DNA from: Syntrophus sp963665935
GTDB taxonomy: Bacteria; Desulfobacterota; Syntrophia; Syntrophales; Syntrophaceae
Reading direction: 5' to 3'
NCBI GenBank assembly: GCA_963665935.1
Contig: OY762510.1
Span: forward strand, 3,038,001-3,102,000
Length of the DNA stretch: 64,000 nucleotides
In this document: positions 17,079-25,511 of the stretch, piece by piece
Position numbering within the stretch: the stretch's first letter is position 1
How the letters are laid out: the number at the start of each line of letters is the position of its first letter
Made by a program: the position numbers and the translations under genes
The notes under the pieces: model-generated
The model's database searches: none
Told to the model about the DNA's origin: nothing
What the model saw: the letters and a program-made list of their open reading frames with translations, nothing else

Positions 17079-17433
17079 ATGAAATACCTCCTTGCAATAA
17101 TTTATTATTTGAACATGTTGTATTATTTTCTTTAGGCAATAATGAAAAAATATGCAATCGGGCATACTCTGATTTTTATTCTACCAAAAAACCTACGCCT
17201 TTAGAGAAGGATGATGTTTTAATAAAGATTTCAAACAATTTGTACATCGCTTCCTGGAACTCTGTGACGTTGTTTGTCGAGAATCACCGCCCAAAACGAT
17301 AGCGAATTCATGAGATCTCATTCCATCCGTCACATCCTCTCGAAGATAATCAGGTCCTGCCACGGCAAGGATATTGACACCTTCAAGGGGCTCTGTTATT
17401 TTCCTCGTTAAATGACTGGTAGGTGAGAATAAA
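17079..17433. other. intergenic region with an open minus-strand frame
   Basis: No certain gene is present in these 355 bases. On the minus strand a frame without a start runs from about 17415 to a stop at 17193. It reads PLEGVNILAVAGPDYLRED and TDGMRSHEFAIVLGGDS, which look protein-like and may be a gene relic. The promoters of the PEP-CTERM gene (minus) and of the next gene (plus) must also be here. Confidence 0.3.
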
Positions 17434-17781
17434 GTGAATAATGCACAATTCGATGAATTCGGTCACGATCCGTCCATCCGGCGGCTGAGGCGGGTATTTT
17501 CCCGGATGGAGAAGGTCTCGAAGGAGCTTATCAAAAGTTCGGGAATTTCTCCCTTCGATCCGCGCCTTCGCCGATGGCGGGAGGCGGCCCGGGAACTCTT
17601 TGAACGGGGATGGGCCAAGGCGGCGCAGAAGAACTTATCCTTGACGGAAGAGGAGGCGGGAATCCTGTACGGATTTGCCTTGCAGCGCTTAATGAAGCGG
17701 GACGGCATCCCTCCTGAGAACCTTGTCCTTTCCGGGAGACAGGATGCGCGGATCCTTGAAATTTCGGAGTTGGTGCCATGA
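17434..17781 (+). CDS. conserved-looking hypothetical protein
   Basis: A 115-residue helical, charged protein that begins with GTG at 17434 after a TAGGTGAG site. It contains several arginine-rich helices (SIRRLRRVFSRMEKVSKELI) and a compact second half (LSLTEEEAGILYGFALQRL). I do not recognise the family. Its stop overlaps the ATG of the next gene by four bases, so it is coupled to it. It has no signal peptide or membrane segment, and is therefore probably cytoplasmic. Together with the next two genes it may form an operon. Confidence 0.65.
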   Translation: MNNAQFDEFGHDPSIRRLRRVFSRMEKVSKELIKSSGISPFDPRLRRWREAARELFERGWAKAAQKNLSLTEEEAGILYGFALQRLMKRDGIPPENLVLSGRQDARILEISELVP

Positions 17782-18113
17782 TTCGTCTGCGTCTTTTTGG
17801 GAGGTGCCGTATTTACCACGACCCGGTCAGTCCGGTCCTGCATGCGCCTGCACAGATCGGATGGACTGCGTGGTTTCGGGAGATTGAGCTGGTGACCCCG
17901 AGGAAATTGAAGGGGAAGGAGCTCCTGCAGCGGACACGGGGATGGTGGACAGTCGAACCGGACGATGTCGAACGAATCGTGGAAACCCATGGTCGACTGG
18001 TCGTCGGGGATGGCGGGGAACTGATGGTCGAATTTTCCAATGAGCAGGCCGTTTCCAGCCTGGTCGAGGCGCTGGCGAATACCTTCGGTGATCAGGTGCA
18101 GCTTGCCCCGTAG
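17778..18113 (+). CDS. hypothetical protein coupled to the previous gene
   Basis: This 111-residue protein starts at ATGA, overlapping the upstream stop. It has a clear pattern of alternating strands (WTAWFREIELVTP, GWWTVEPDDVERIVE, GGELMVEFSN) and ends with helices (AVSSLVEALANTFGD). I recognise no family and see no catalytic motif or cysteines. The gene pair lies 30 bases before a DUF362 iron-sulfur protein in the same direction, which suggests a shared role. Confidence 0.65.
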   Translation: MIRLRLFGRCRIYHDPVSPVLHAPAQIGWTAWFREIELVTPRKLKGKELLQRTRGWWTVEPDDVERIVETHGRLVVGDGGELMVEFSNEQAVSSLVEALANTFGDQVQLAP

Positions 18114-18142
18114 ATAATTTCTGGAAGGAAAGGGACCGCGTC

Positions 18143-19159
18143 GTGGAAGAAATCTTATTCGAAGGGCTCACAAGCATGCGGGGCCCCTATGTCCAGGACC
18201 TGCGGCGTCTGCTGGAGAAAATCAAAACGCCTTTCCGCCGGGGCGACCGGGTGGGCATCAAGCTTCACTGGGGAGAGAAGGGAAATCAGAGTTTCCTGCC
18301 GCCCGACTACGCCCGGGAAATTGCCCTCTGGCTGAAGGAGGCAGGCCTTTCCCCCTTCCTTTTCGATACGACGGTGTTGTACTCCGGAGGACGCCGGAAG
18401 GCGGAAGATTCCCTGCAGACGGCGGCGGAACATGGCTATAAGGAAAGCTTTCTGGGGTGCCCCGTGATCATTGCCGACGGCATGGACGGCCGCTCCGTCG
18501 TGGACCTGCAGACCGGCTATGGGCACTTTCCTTCCGTCCAGGTGGCTGCCATTTTTGACCAGGCCGATGGGTATGTCATTTTTTCCCATTTCAAGGGCCA
18601 TATGGAATCCGGTTTTGGCGGGGCCATCAAGAACCTGTCCATGGGATTTGCCTCCCGGGCACAAAAACAGAGAATGCATGCCGATATCCGTCCCCTTCTC
18701 AAGGCGGGATTGTGCACGAAGTGCGGGGTCTGTGTCGAGGTCTGCCCCACGGGGGCGGCCCGGTTCGGTGCGGACGGGTTCCCCACCTATGATCTGGAGA
18801 TCTGTATCGGCTGCGCCCAATGCATCGGCTTCTGTCCCAACATTGCCCTGCAGCTGGAATGGGAAACGGACGCGACGGTTTTTCAGGAAAAACTCATTGA
18901 AACGGCGGCAGCCGTCTGGCGGCAGATCGAGGGACGCACCGTACTGATCAATGCCCTGCTGAACATCACCACGGAATGCGACTGCTGGCCGGGAGATAAT
19001 CCCGTCATCCACCCCGATCAGGGTTTTCTCGGAGCCGACCACCCCCTCCGAATCGATGAGGAATCGATCCGGAGCGTTGGAGCGGAAACCTTCAAAAAAG
19101 CCCATCCCGATATCCCCTGGGAACGCCAGTTTTCCTATGCCCGAGAAATCGGATTTTAA
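18143..19159 (+). CDS. DUF362 protein with two ferredoxin clusters
   Basis: The 338-residue protein has a DUF362 core (VGIKLHWGEKGN, FSHFKGHMESGFGGAIKNLSM), then two ferredoxin motifs: CTKCGVCVEVCPTG near residue 193 and CIGCAQCIGFCP near 222. DUF362-ferredoxin proteins are common in anaerobes; their exact substrates are largely unknown. A C-terminal domain of about 100 residues, rich in acidic and aromatic residues, follows the clusters and contains ECDCWPGDNP. The start is a GTG at 18143 after GGAAGG. Candidate roles are electron transfer or a cluster-dependent reductase; the sequence alone does not decide. Confidence 0.82.
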   Translation: MEEILFEGLTSMRGPYVQDLRRLLEKIKTPFRRGDRVGIKLHWGEKGNQSFLPPDYAREIALWLKEAGLSPFLFDTTVLYSGGRRKAEDSLQTAAEHGYKESFLGCPVIIADGMDGRSVVDLQTGYGHFPSVQVAAIFDQADGYVIFSHFKGHMESGFGGAIKNLSMGFASRAQKQRMHADIRPLLKAGLCTKCGVCVEVCPTGAARFGADGFPTYDLEICIGCAQCIGFCPNIALQLEWETDATVFQEKLIETAAAVWRQIEGRTVLINALLNITTECDCWPGDNPVIHPDQGFLGADHPLRIDEESIRSVGAETFKKAHPDIPWERQFSYAREIGF

Positions 19160-19203
19160 GGGATTCCTGCAATCGGTCGGCACTGTGAACACAACTTTCA
19201 TCC

Positions 19204-19231
19204 TTGCTTAACACGTCAAAATCAGTATAAT
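19204..19231 (+). promoter_or_regulatory. candidate sigma-70 promoter of the activator gene
   Basis: A TTGCTT (19204-19209) and an exact TATAAT (19226-19231) are spaced 16 bases apart in the 295-base gap before the sigma-54 activator. Only the first half of the -35 matches. The rest of the gap shows no other clear feature. Confidence 0.4.
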
Positions 19232-19454
19232 AACATCTGCAGATTTATCAATATATCCCGGGATCGTTTCCTCGAAGAAAGAACGAGAAAGGGATCATCC
19301 GGGTATAAAGCCATTATTTTCTGAAACAGAAAAGCAGTTCCCCGGCCAGGGATGGCTGGATCCCATTCCTTATTCCTAAAATTAATAACTTGGGTGTCGT
19401 TGGAGACCACTGGAAGGGCAGGAAAGCCCCAATAAGCAAAAGCAGGAGTTCAAG

Positions 19455-21461
19455 ATGCAGAAGCTTACGGACGCCAGTGCAAGACTGAATACTGAGATTA
19501 AGAGAAGGAAAGAGGCTGAGCAAAGCCCGAGAGAGCGGTTGCTTTTTGAGGAATTGCTCTCTGCAATTTCAGCACGATTCATTTCTCTGCCAACCGAACG
19601 GGTCGATGAAGAAATCCACAATGCCATGTCTGAAGTTCTGGGATTCTTCAAGGTCGACCGTTTCGCCCTGCTTCAAACGCTTCCGGACAAGAAATCATGG
19701 ATGATCACCCATTCGGTTGCCGTTGCGGGTGTGCCTTCCGTTCCGGTCGGTTCGGAACTCCCTTTATCAATCAATCCCTGGGCCTATGAGAAGCTGGTAC
19801 TCAAAAGAGAAGTGCTTTCCATTGAAAAGATGGAGGATGTTCCGGCCGAGGCGAATGTGGACAAAGAAACCTGGGAAAAATGGGGAATCCGGTCCAATCT
19901 GAACATCCCCATTGTAATCGGCGGTCCCGTTGATCATATCCTTGCCATCAATTCTGTAAAGCAGGAGCGACTGTGGCCGGAGGAATTGGTTCCCCGGCTG
20001 CGGCTGCTGGGAGAAATCTTTGTCAATGCCCTAGAACGGAGCAAGGCCCAAAAGGAATTGCAGGAAAGCGAGGAGCGTCTTTCCCTGGCAACTTCGGCGG
20101 CGGAAGCAGGCCTCTGGATGCTGGACATCGATACCGGTATCGTCTGGGCGACGCCTATTCTTCGAGAGTTATTTGGATTCCTTCCCGACGAGGTCTTGAG
20201 TTTCGAACGGTTGCAGGAGGCCATTCATCCCGACGACCACGACAGGATCGAAGAGCAGTTTCAACAAAGCATGGAGGCGAAAAGCTTCCTGATCGCCGAA
20301 TACCGTATCCGGAAACCCGATGGAAATCTTCGCTGGATCGTGACCCGCGGCCGACCTGAGAACGGGACACTGGGACATCCTCTACGCCTGATGGGCGTAT
20401 CCATGGACATTACCGGACTCAAGGAAATGGAAGGTCAGCTCCGGGAGCAGCTGGTCGAGATCAACAAACTGAAACTTCAACTGGAGAATGAAAACGTCTA
20501 TCTCCGCGAAGAGAGAAAGATGGAGCAGGGTTTCGGCAGGATGATCGGAAGCAGTTCCACCCTTCAATATGTCCTCTTTCGGGCCCATCAGGTCGCGCCA
20601 ACCGATGCCACCGTCCTCATCCTCGGCGAAACCGGCGTCGGCAAGGGGATGGTCGCCCATGCCATCCACGAAATGAGCGCCCGCAGGGATAAACCGATGG
20701 TTACAGTGAACTGTGCCGCCCTTCCGGCAAACCTCATCGAGAGCGAACTCTTCGGACGGGAGAAGGGCGCCTTTACGGGCGCCCATGCCAGGCAGATCGG
20801 ACGCTTCGAGGTGGCGAACGGTGGAACGATCTTCCTCGACGAGATCGGTGAGCTGCCTCTCGAACTCCAGGCAAAGCTCCTGCGGGTGCTGCAGGATGGA
20901 GAGTTCGAACGCCTTGGTTCACCCAGGACGGTCAAGGTGGATGTGAGGGTCATTGCCTCGACAAGCCGGGATCTGAAGGAAGAAATGTGCAACAGGCGAT
21001 TCCGCGAGGATCTCTATTATCGGCTGAACACCTTTCCCGTCACGCTTCCGCCCCTGAGGATGCGGATCGAGGATATTCCGGAGCTTGCCCGATATTTTAT
21101 CGACAAGTATGGCCGTAAACTGGGCAAACGATTTGATACGATTTCAAAGGAAGCCATTGATCGACTTTCAGAGTACTCCTGGCCCGGCAATGTGAGGGAG
21201 TTGGAGCACATTATTGAAAGGGCCGTCATCACCAGTTCGGAACCGGACTTTCAACTGACCGAACCGCTCGAGCATGGATCCGTAGAAAGGGAGGAATGGG
21301 TACTCAAAGAATTTAACGCGATGGCCCGGGAGCATATCCAACAGGTCCTGAAAGCGACGAGGTGGAAAATCGAGGGGAAAGCGGGAGCCGCCGCATTCCT
21401 TGGACTTCATCCCAGTACCCTTCGATTCCGGATCAAGAAGCTGGGCCTCAAACGACCCTGA
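19455..21461 (+). CDS. sigma-54 activator with GAF and PAS sensor domains
   Basis: The 668-residue protein has a GAF-like domain (about 30-190), a PAS domain (about 205-325) ending in the coiled linker after MDITGLKEME, an AAA+ core (about 365-600) and a Fis-type helix-turn-helix at the end. The core has the P-loop GETGVGKG, the sigma-54 contact loop GAFTGA at residues 438-443, Walker B TIFLDEIGEL and WPGNVRELEH. The helix-turn-helix follows the LGLHPSTLRFRIKKLGL pattern. No receiver domain is present, so a small molecule or redox signal is sensed directly. The ATG at 19455 follows AGGAG by six bases. It precedes the glycogen phosphorylase gene by 360 bases on the same strand. Whether it controls that cluster is open, as I found no sigma-54 promoter there. 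Confidence 0.9.
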   Translation: MQKLTDASARLNTEIKRRKEAEQSPRERLLFEELLSAISARFISLPTERVDEEIHNAMSEVLGFFKVDRFALLQTLPDKKSWMITHSVAVAGVPSVPVGSELPLSINPWAYEKLVLKREVLSIEKMEDVPAEANVDKETWEKWGIRSNLNIPIVIGGPVDHILAINSVKQERLWPEELVPRLRLLGEIFVNALERSKAQKELQESEERLSLATSAAEAGLWMLDIDTGIVWATPILRELFGFLPDEVLSFERLQEAIHPDDHDRIEEQFQQSMEAKSFLIAEYRIRKPDGNLRWIVTRGRPENGTLGHPLRLMGVSMDITGLKEMEGQLREQLVEINKLKLQLENENVYLREERKMEQGFGRMIGSSSTLQYVLFRAHQVAPTDATVLILGETGVGKGMVAHAIHEMSARRDKPMVTVNCAALPANLIESELFGREKGAFTGAHARQIGRFEVANGGTIFLDEIGELPLELQAKLLRVLQDGEFERLGSPRTVKVDVRVIASTSRDLKEEMCNRRFREDLYYRLNTFPVTLPPLRMRIEDIPELARYFIDKYGRKLGKRFDTISKEAIDRLSEYSWPGNVRELEHIIERAVITSSEPDFQLTEPLEHGSVEREEWVLKEFNAMAREHIQQVLKATRWKIEGKAGAAAFLGLHPSTLRFRIKKLGLKRP

Positions 21462-21484
21462 AGATTCGATCCCCACAATAGAAG

Positions 21485-21520
21485 CCCTCAATATCCTGCA
21501 GATCCGCCATATATTGAGGG
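21485..21520. repeat. hairpin related to the one at 51464
   Basis: A perfect 10-base inverted repeat, CCCTCAATAT (21485-21494) and ATATTGAGGG (21511-21520), has a loop of 16 bases. The arms resemble those of the hairpin at 51464-51499, which has CCCTCAACATATT and its complement. It lies 24 bases after the activator stop and could be a weak terminator, but no T run follows. It may instead be an operator. Confidence 0.45.
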
Positions 21521-21562
21521 TATGTCTCAATCCGTAACAGCCACCATTCCAGGATAAACTAA

Positions 21563-21579
21563 ATATTATAATGTAATAT
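21563..21579 (+). promoter_or_regulatory. AT-rich -10-like element before glgP
   Basis: An exact TATAAT lies at 21567-21572 inside a 6-base inverted repeat (ATATTA at 21563-21568, TAATAT at 21574-21579). No good -35 was found 16-18 bases upstream. The gene starts about 250 bases later, so this promoter is uncertain. Confidence 0.25.
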
Positions 21580-21820
21580 CAGATTGTTGTCCTCAAACAG
21601 TCAACCCGCCATCTCCTGGAATGCTTTTTGGACTGAGAAAAAAGAAAAAGCTGAAAATCTAAAGATTACAATGCCGCCTGAACACCCGCAAAACCAGCTC
21701 CCTCAAGGCAGGCACAACCAAGCGATCACAGCCGGTCATAGAAATATGTACCATCCCAACCGGTGATCCGCTCATGCAACAGCACGTCAATTGGAAAAAC
21801 TTCTTCTGGAGATAATCACG

Positions 21821-24355
21821 ATGCGTACAGACAAAAAGGATGAGTCGAAAAACTACAGAAAGGGTGAACCGGCCCGGGAAACGGAGGAATCCGGCAGACT
21901 GTCCGATCTCCTTCAGCAGTATGGGTGCGGTCCGATTCAGTTCACCAGCGAAGACGGGCTTTACGAACGACACCTCATTTTCGATAACGTTTCCGCGCTG
22001 ACGTCCGCTGGTTCCCGTGAGCGTTATGAGGCCGCTGCCCGGTCGGTGCGGGATGTCCTCTCCCAGCGCTGGGTAGCGACTGAAGCGACGTACGAGCGGA
22101 AAAATCCCAAACGTGTCTATTATTTATCCATGGAGTTCCTCATCGGCCGCTCCCTGTCCAATAACTTGATCAATCTCCTGCTGGATCCTCTTGTGAAGCA
22201 ACTCGTGAAGAAGAATAAAATCGACCCCATCGAATTTCTCGAACAGGAGCCCGATGCCGGTCTCGGTAATGGGGGGCTCGGGCGCCTGGCGGCGTGTTTT
22301 CTCGACTCTCTGGCCACGATGCAGTTCCCGGCGATGGGCTACGGTCTTCGTTATGAATACGGCATCTTCCGTCAGTCCGTCAAGGATGGCTGGCAGGAGG
22401 AGCAACCGGACAACTGGCTCCGGAGACCTGATCCCTGGGAGGTCGAACGGCTCTCCGAGGCCGTAGAGGTGAAGCTCAACGCTTCCTTCGAGCTGTCCGG
22501 CGGGAGCCTGCGTGTGATCCCCGGCCAACCGTCCCATTTACTGGGCATCCCCTTTGACCGCCCCATCGTGGGATTCGGCGGCAAGACCATCAATACACTC
22601 CGTCTCTGGTCGACGGCTGTGCCCAATTACTTCGATTTTGCGAAGTTCAGCGGCGGTGATTTCGTGGCGGCCCTTGCGGGAACGCTGGCAGGCGAATCCC
22701 TGACCCGGGTGCTTTATCCCGATGACTCCACGAACTTGGGACAGGGGCTGCGTTTCATGCAGGAATACTTTCTTGTCGCCTGCTCACTGGCCGATCTCGT
22801 GAGGCGCTTCCGGCAGAGCAATGCCGATTGGAACCAACTCCCTGCGAAGGTTGCTATTCAAATGAACGACACGCATCCCTCGCTTGCCGTGCCCGAGCTG
22901 ATGCGGATACTCCTTGATGAAGGACAATTGGAATGGGAACAGGCCTGGGACCTTACCCAAAGGACGCTTGCCTACACCAACCACACCCTTCTGCCTGAAG
23001 CATTGGAAAAATGGCCGGTCGCCTGGTTCGAGATTTTGCAGCCCCGTCTTCTGGAGATCATCTATGAAATCAACAGCCGGTTTCTTGATGGGGCTCGAAG
23101 GCGCTTCCCCGGCGACAAGGAACGGATTACCCGGGTGAGCCTTGTCGAAGAAGGGGAGGAGCGGAAAATCCGCATGGCCAACCTGGCCATCGTCGGCTCC
23201 CACAGCACCAATGGTGTCGCTGCCATCCACTCGAACCTGCTGCGCACGATCACGGTTCGGGACCTGGCTGAGATCTTTCCCGAACGCTTCAACAACAAGA
23301 CCAATGGGGTCACGCCGCGACGCTGGCTGCACCTGGCGAACCCCGCCCTTTCCCGGATCATTACAGAGGCCATCGGCGACGGCTGGATCACCGACCTTGG
23401 GCAATTGAGGAAGCTTCAGCCCCTCGCCGAGGACCGGGACTTTCAGGAGGCCTTCCTGAGGGCCAAGGGAGAGGCCAAGTCGGCCTTTGCCGATTGGCTC
23501 AAGGCCACGACCGGCCAGACAGTGGACCCGGAGACCCTCTTTGATTGCCAGGTCAAGCGCATCCACGAGTACAAGCGGCAACTGCTCAATGTCCTGCGGA
23601 TCATCGTGCTTTACAATCGCTTGCGGGATGACCCCGGCCTCGATCTGCTGCCCCGGACGTTCTTCTTCGCCGGCAAGGCGGCGCCGGCATACCGCCTGGC
23701 CAAGGTGATCATCAAGTTGATCAACAATCTCGCCGGAACGATCGACGGCGATCCGGCGGTGGCGGGACGACTCAAGGTGGTGTTCCTGCCCGATTACTGC
23801 GTTTCTCTGGCAGAGCGTTTGATTCCCGCCAGTGATGTTTCCAACCAGATATCGACGGCCGGCTATGAAGCCAGCGGAACGAGCAACATGAAATTCATGA
23901 TGAACGGCGCCCTGACCCTGGGGACACGCGATGGTGCGACGATCGAAATGGCCGAGGAGGCAGGGGAGGAGAACTTCTTTCTCTTCGGCCTGACGGCGGA
24001 CCAGGTCGTCGGCGGCAGCGGCTGGTATGACCCCTGGTGGCACTATGAAAACGAGCCGGAAACACGCGCGGCCCTGGACAGGATCGCGTCGGAGGCCTTC
24101 AGCCGTTATGAACCGGGGGTCTTCAGGCCGATTTGCGAGGCACTGCTGAATAATGGGGATTACTATCGGCACCTGGCCGACCTTGCCTCCTACCTCGAAG
24201 CAGACCGGCGGCTCTGTGAACTGTACAGGAATCCCCAGGAATGGGCGCGCATGGCCATCCTGAACATTGCCGGCTCCGGGAAGTTCTCCAGCGATCGGAC
24301 GATTGCAGAATATGCGGCGGATATCTGGGGAGTGGAACCCTGCCCGGTGCGGTAA
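21821..24355 (+). CDS. glgP: glycogen/starch phosphorylase
   Basis: The enzyme removes glucose from glycogen as glucose-1-phosphate, using pyridoxal phosphate. The 844-residue length matches the family. The cofactor lysine is in GTSNMKFMMNGAL at residue 691. The early blocks YYLSMEFLIGRSL and DAGLGNGGLGRLAACFLDS, and HEYKRQLLN before the cofactor site, are all present. I chose the ATG at 21821. The frame also opens at a TTG 30 bases upstream, and neither site has a strong ribosome motif. It is the first gene of a same-strand run that continues with aldolase and phosphofructokinase, so it feeds stored glucan into glycolysis. Phosphoglucomutase is not in the window. Confidence 0.93.
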   Translation: MRTDKKDESKNYRKGEPARETEESGRLSDLLQQYGCGPIQFTSEDGLYERHLIFDNVSALTSAGSRERYEAAARSVRDVLSQRWVATEATYERKNPKRVYYLSMEFLIGRSLSNNLINLLLDPLVKQLVKKNKIDPIEFLEQEPDAGLGNGGLGRLAACFLDSLATMQFPAMGYGLRYEYGIFRQSVKDGWQEEQPDNWLRRPDPWEVERLSEAVEVKLNASFELSGGSLRVIPGQPSHLLGIPFDRPIVGFGGKTINTLRLWSTAVPNYFDFAKFSGGDFVAALAGTLAGESLTRVLYPDDSTNLGQGLRFMQEYFLVACSLADLVRRFRQSNADWNQLPAKVAIQMNDTHPSLAVPELMRILLDEGQLEWEQAWDLTQRTLAYTNHTLLPEALEKWPVAWFEILQPRLLEIIYEINSRFLDGARRRFPGDKERITRVSLVEEGEERKIRMANLAIVGSHSTNGVAAIHSNLLRTITVRDLAEIFPERFNNKTNGVTPRRWLHLANPALSRIITEAIGDGWITDLGQLRKLQPLAEDRDFQEAFLRAKGEAKSAFADWLKATTGQTVDPETLFDCQVKRIHEYKRQLLNVLRIIVLYNRLRDDPGLDLLPRTFFFAGKAAPAYRLAKVIIKLINNLAGTIDGDPAVAGRLKVVFLPDYCVSLAERLIPASDVSNQISTAGYEASGTSNMKFMMNGALTLGTRDGATIEMAEEAGEENFFLFGLTADQVVGGSGWYDPWWHYENEPETRAALDRIASEAFSRYEPGVFRPICEALLNNGDYYRHLADLASYLEADRRLCELYRNPQEWARMAILNIAGSGKFSSDRTIAEYAADIWGVEPCPVR

Positions 24356-24446
24356 CAATTAATAAAGCCCTACTATACGTGAATAAGGCAGCTTTTCTGC
24401 TAACAGACACTTTTCATCGGCAACAATCGAGACCAAGGAGGATTCA

Positions 24447-25472
24447 ATGCCAGTAGCCAGCTATGAGATGTTTTGTGAAATGCTCGAAAGGGCCCGGAAA
24501 AATTCCTTCGCTTATCCCGCCATCAACGTGACCTCGCTGACCACGGCCAATGCGGTTCTGAAAGGCCTTGCCGAGTGCAAAAGCGACGGGATCATCCAGG
24601 TCTCCACAGGCGGAGCCGCCTTTGCCTCGGGTTCCGCGGTGAAGGATATGGCCCTCGGTGCGATCTCGATTGCAGAACATGTCCACCGTGTCGCAGATCG
24701 CTATCCCGTTTATGTGGCCTTGAATACGGACCACTGCACGGCGGGCAATCTCGATAAATTCGTGATCCCCCTGGTGGAGGAAACGGAGAGGCGGCGGGGG
24801 TCAGGAAAACCGAACCTGTTCACCGCCCACATGTTTGATGGTAGCGAGCTTCCCCTGAAAGAGAATCTGGATATTGCGGCGAAACTCCTCGAACGCTTCC
24901 GGAAAAGCGACCTGGTTCTCGAGATCGAAACGGGGGTCGTGGGCGGAGAGGAGGATGGAATCAAGGCCAGCGCCGATGCAAAACTGTATACCACTCCGGA
25001 GGACACCCTGGAGGTCGCCCGCCGGTTGAATGCGATTTCCGGGGCGCGGTACCTGCTCGCGGCAACCTTCGGCAATGTTCACGGCGTCTATAAGCCGGGA
25101 CATGTTCAATTGAAACCTTCCATTCTCAAGGATTGCCAGGATGCCGTTGTCAAGGCCTATGGCGAGGAAGCCCGTTTCTATCTCGTCTTCCACGGCGGGT
25201 CGGGATCATCGATCGAGGATATTCAGGCCGCCGTGAATTATGGCGTAGTCAAGATGAATATTGATACGGACACACAGTATGCCTACACCCGGGCCATTGC
25301 CGATCACCTCTTCCGGAATTACAGCGGCGCCCTGAAGGTGGACGGCGAGGTGGGGGACAAGAAGGTGTACGATCCGCGGGTCTATCTGGGTCTGGCAGAG
25401 AACTCCATGGCGCAACGGGTTCGGGAGGCGGCGACACAGCTGCGCAGTCTCGGGACGACGCTGATGAAATAA
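24447..25472 (+). CDS. fba: class II fructose-bisphosphate aldolase
   Basis: It splits fructose-1,6-bisphosphate into dihydroxyacetone phosphate and glyceraldehyde-3-phosphate with a zinc ion, and runs in reverse in gluconeogenesis. The 341-residue protein has the class II signatures YVALNTDHC with zinc-binding histidine, VLEIETGVVGGEEDG and the phosphate-binding FHGGSGS. NIDTDTQYAYTRAIADHL follows near the end. AAGGAGG lies seven bases before the ATG. It lies 91 bases after glgP and 39 before phosphofructokinase. The gene symbol indicates the family; fbaA or fbaB naming is not decided by the sequence. Confidence 0.9.
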   Translation: MPVASYEMFCEMLERARKNSFAYPAINVTSLTTANAVLKGLAECKSDGIIQVSTGGAAFASGSAVKDMALGAISIAEHVHRVADRYPVYVALNTDHCTAGNLDKFVIPLVEETERRRGSGKPNLFTAHMFDGSELPLKENLDIAAKLLERFRKSDLVLEIETGVVGGEEDGIKASADAKLYTTPEDTLEVARRLNAISGARYLLAATFGNVHGVYKPGHVQLKPSILKDCQDAVVKAYGEEARFYLVFHGGSGSSIEDIQAAVNYGVVKMNIDTDTQYAYTRAIADHLFRNYSGALKVDGEVGDKKVYDPRVYLGLAENSMAQRVREAATQLRSLGTTLMK

Positions 25473-25511
25473 GACGGATATTCCCGGAATAAATGAAGAC
25501 AGGAGGATCTC

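Noticed and set aside
22784..24358. Long minus-strand frame across glgP (524 codons)
   Set aside because: It is antisense to a clear gene in a GC-rich region and has no ribosome site or family features.
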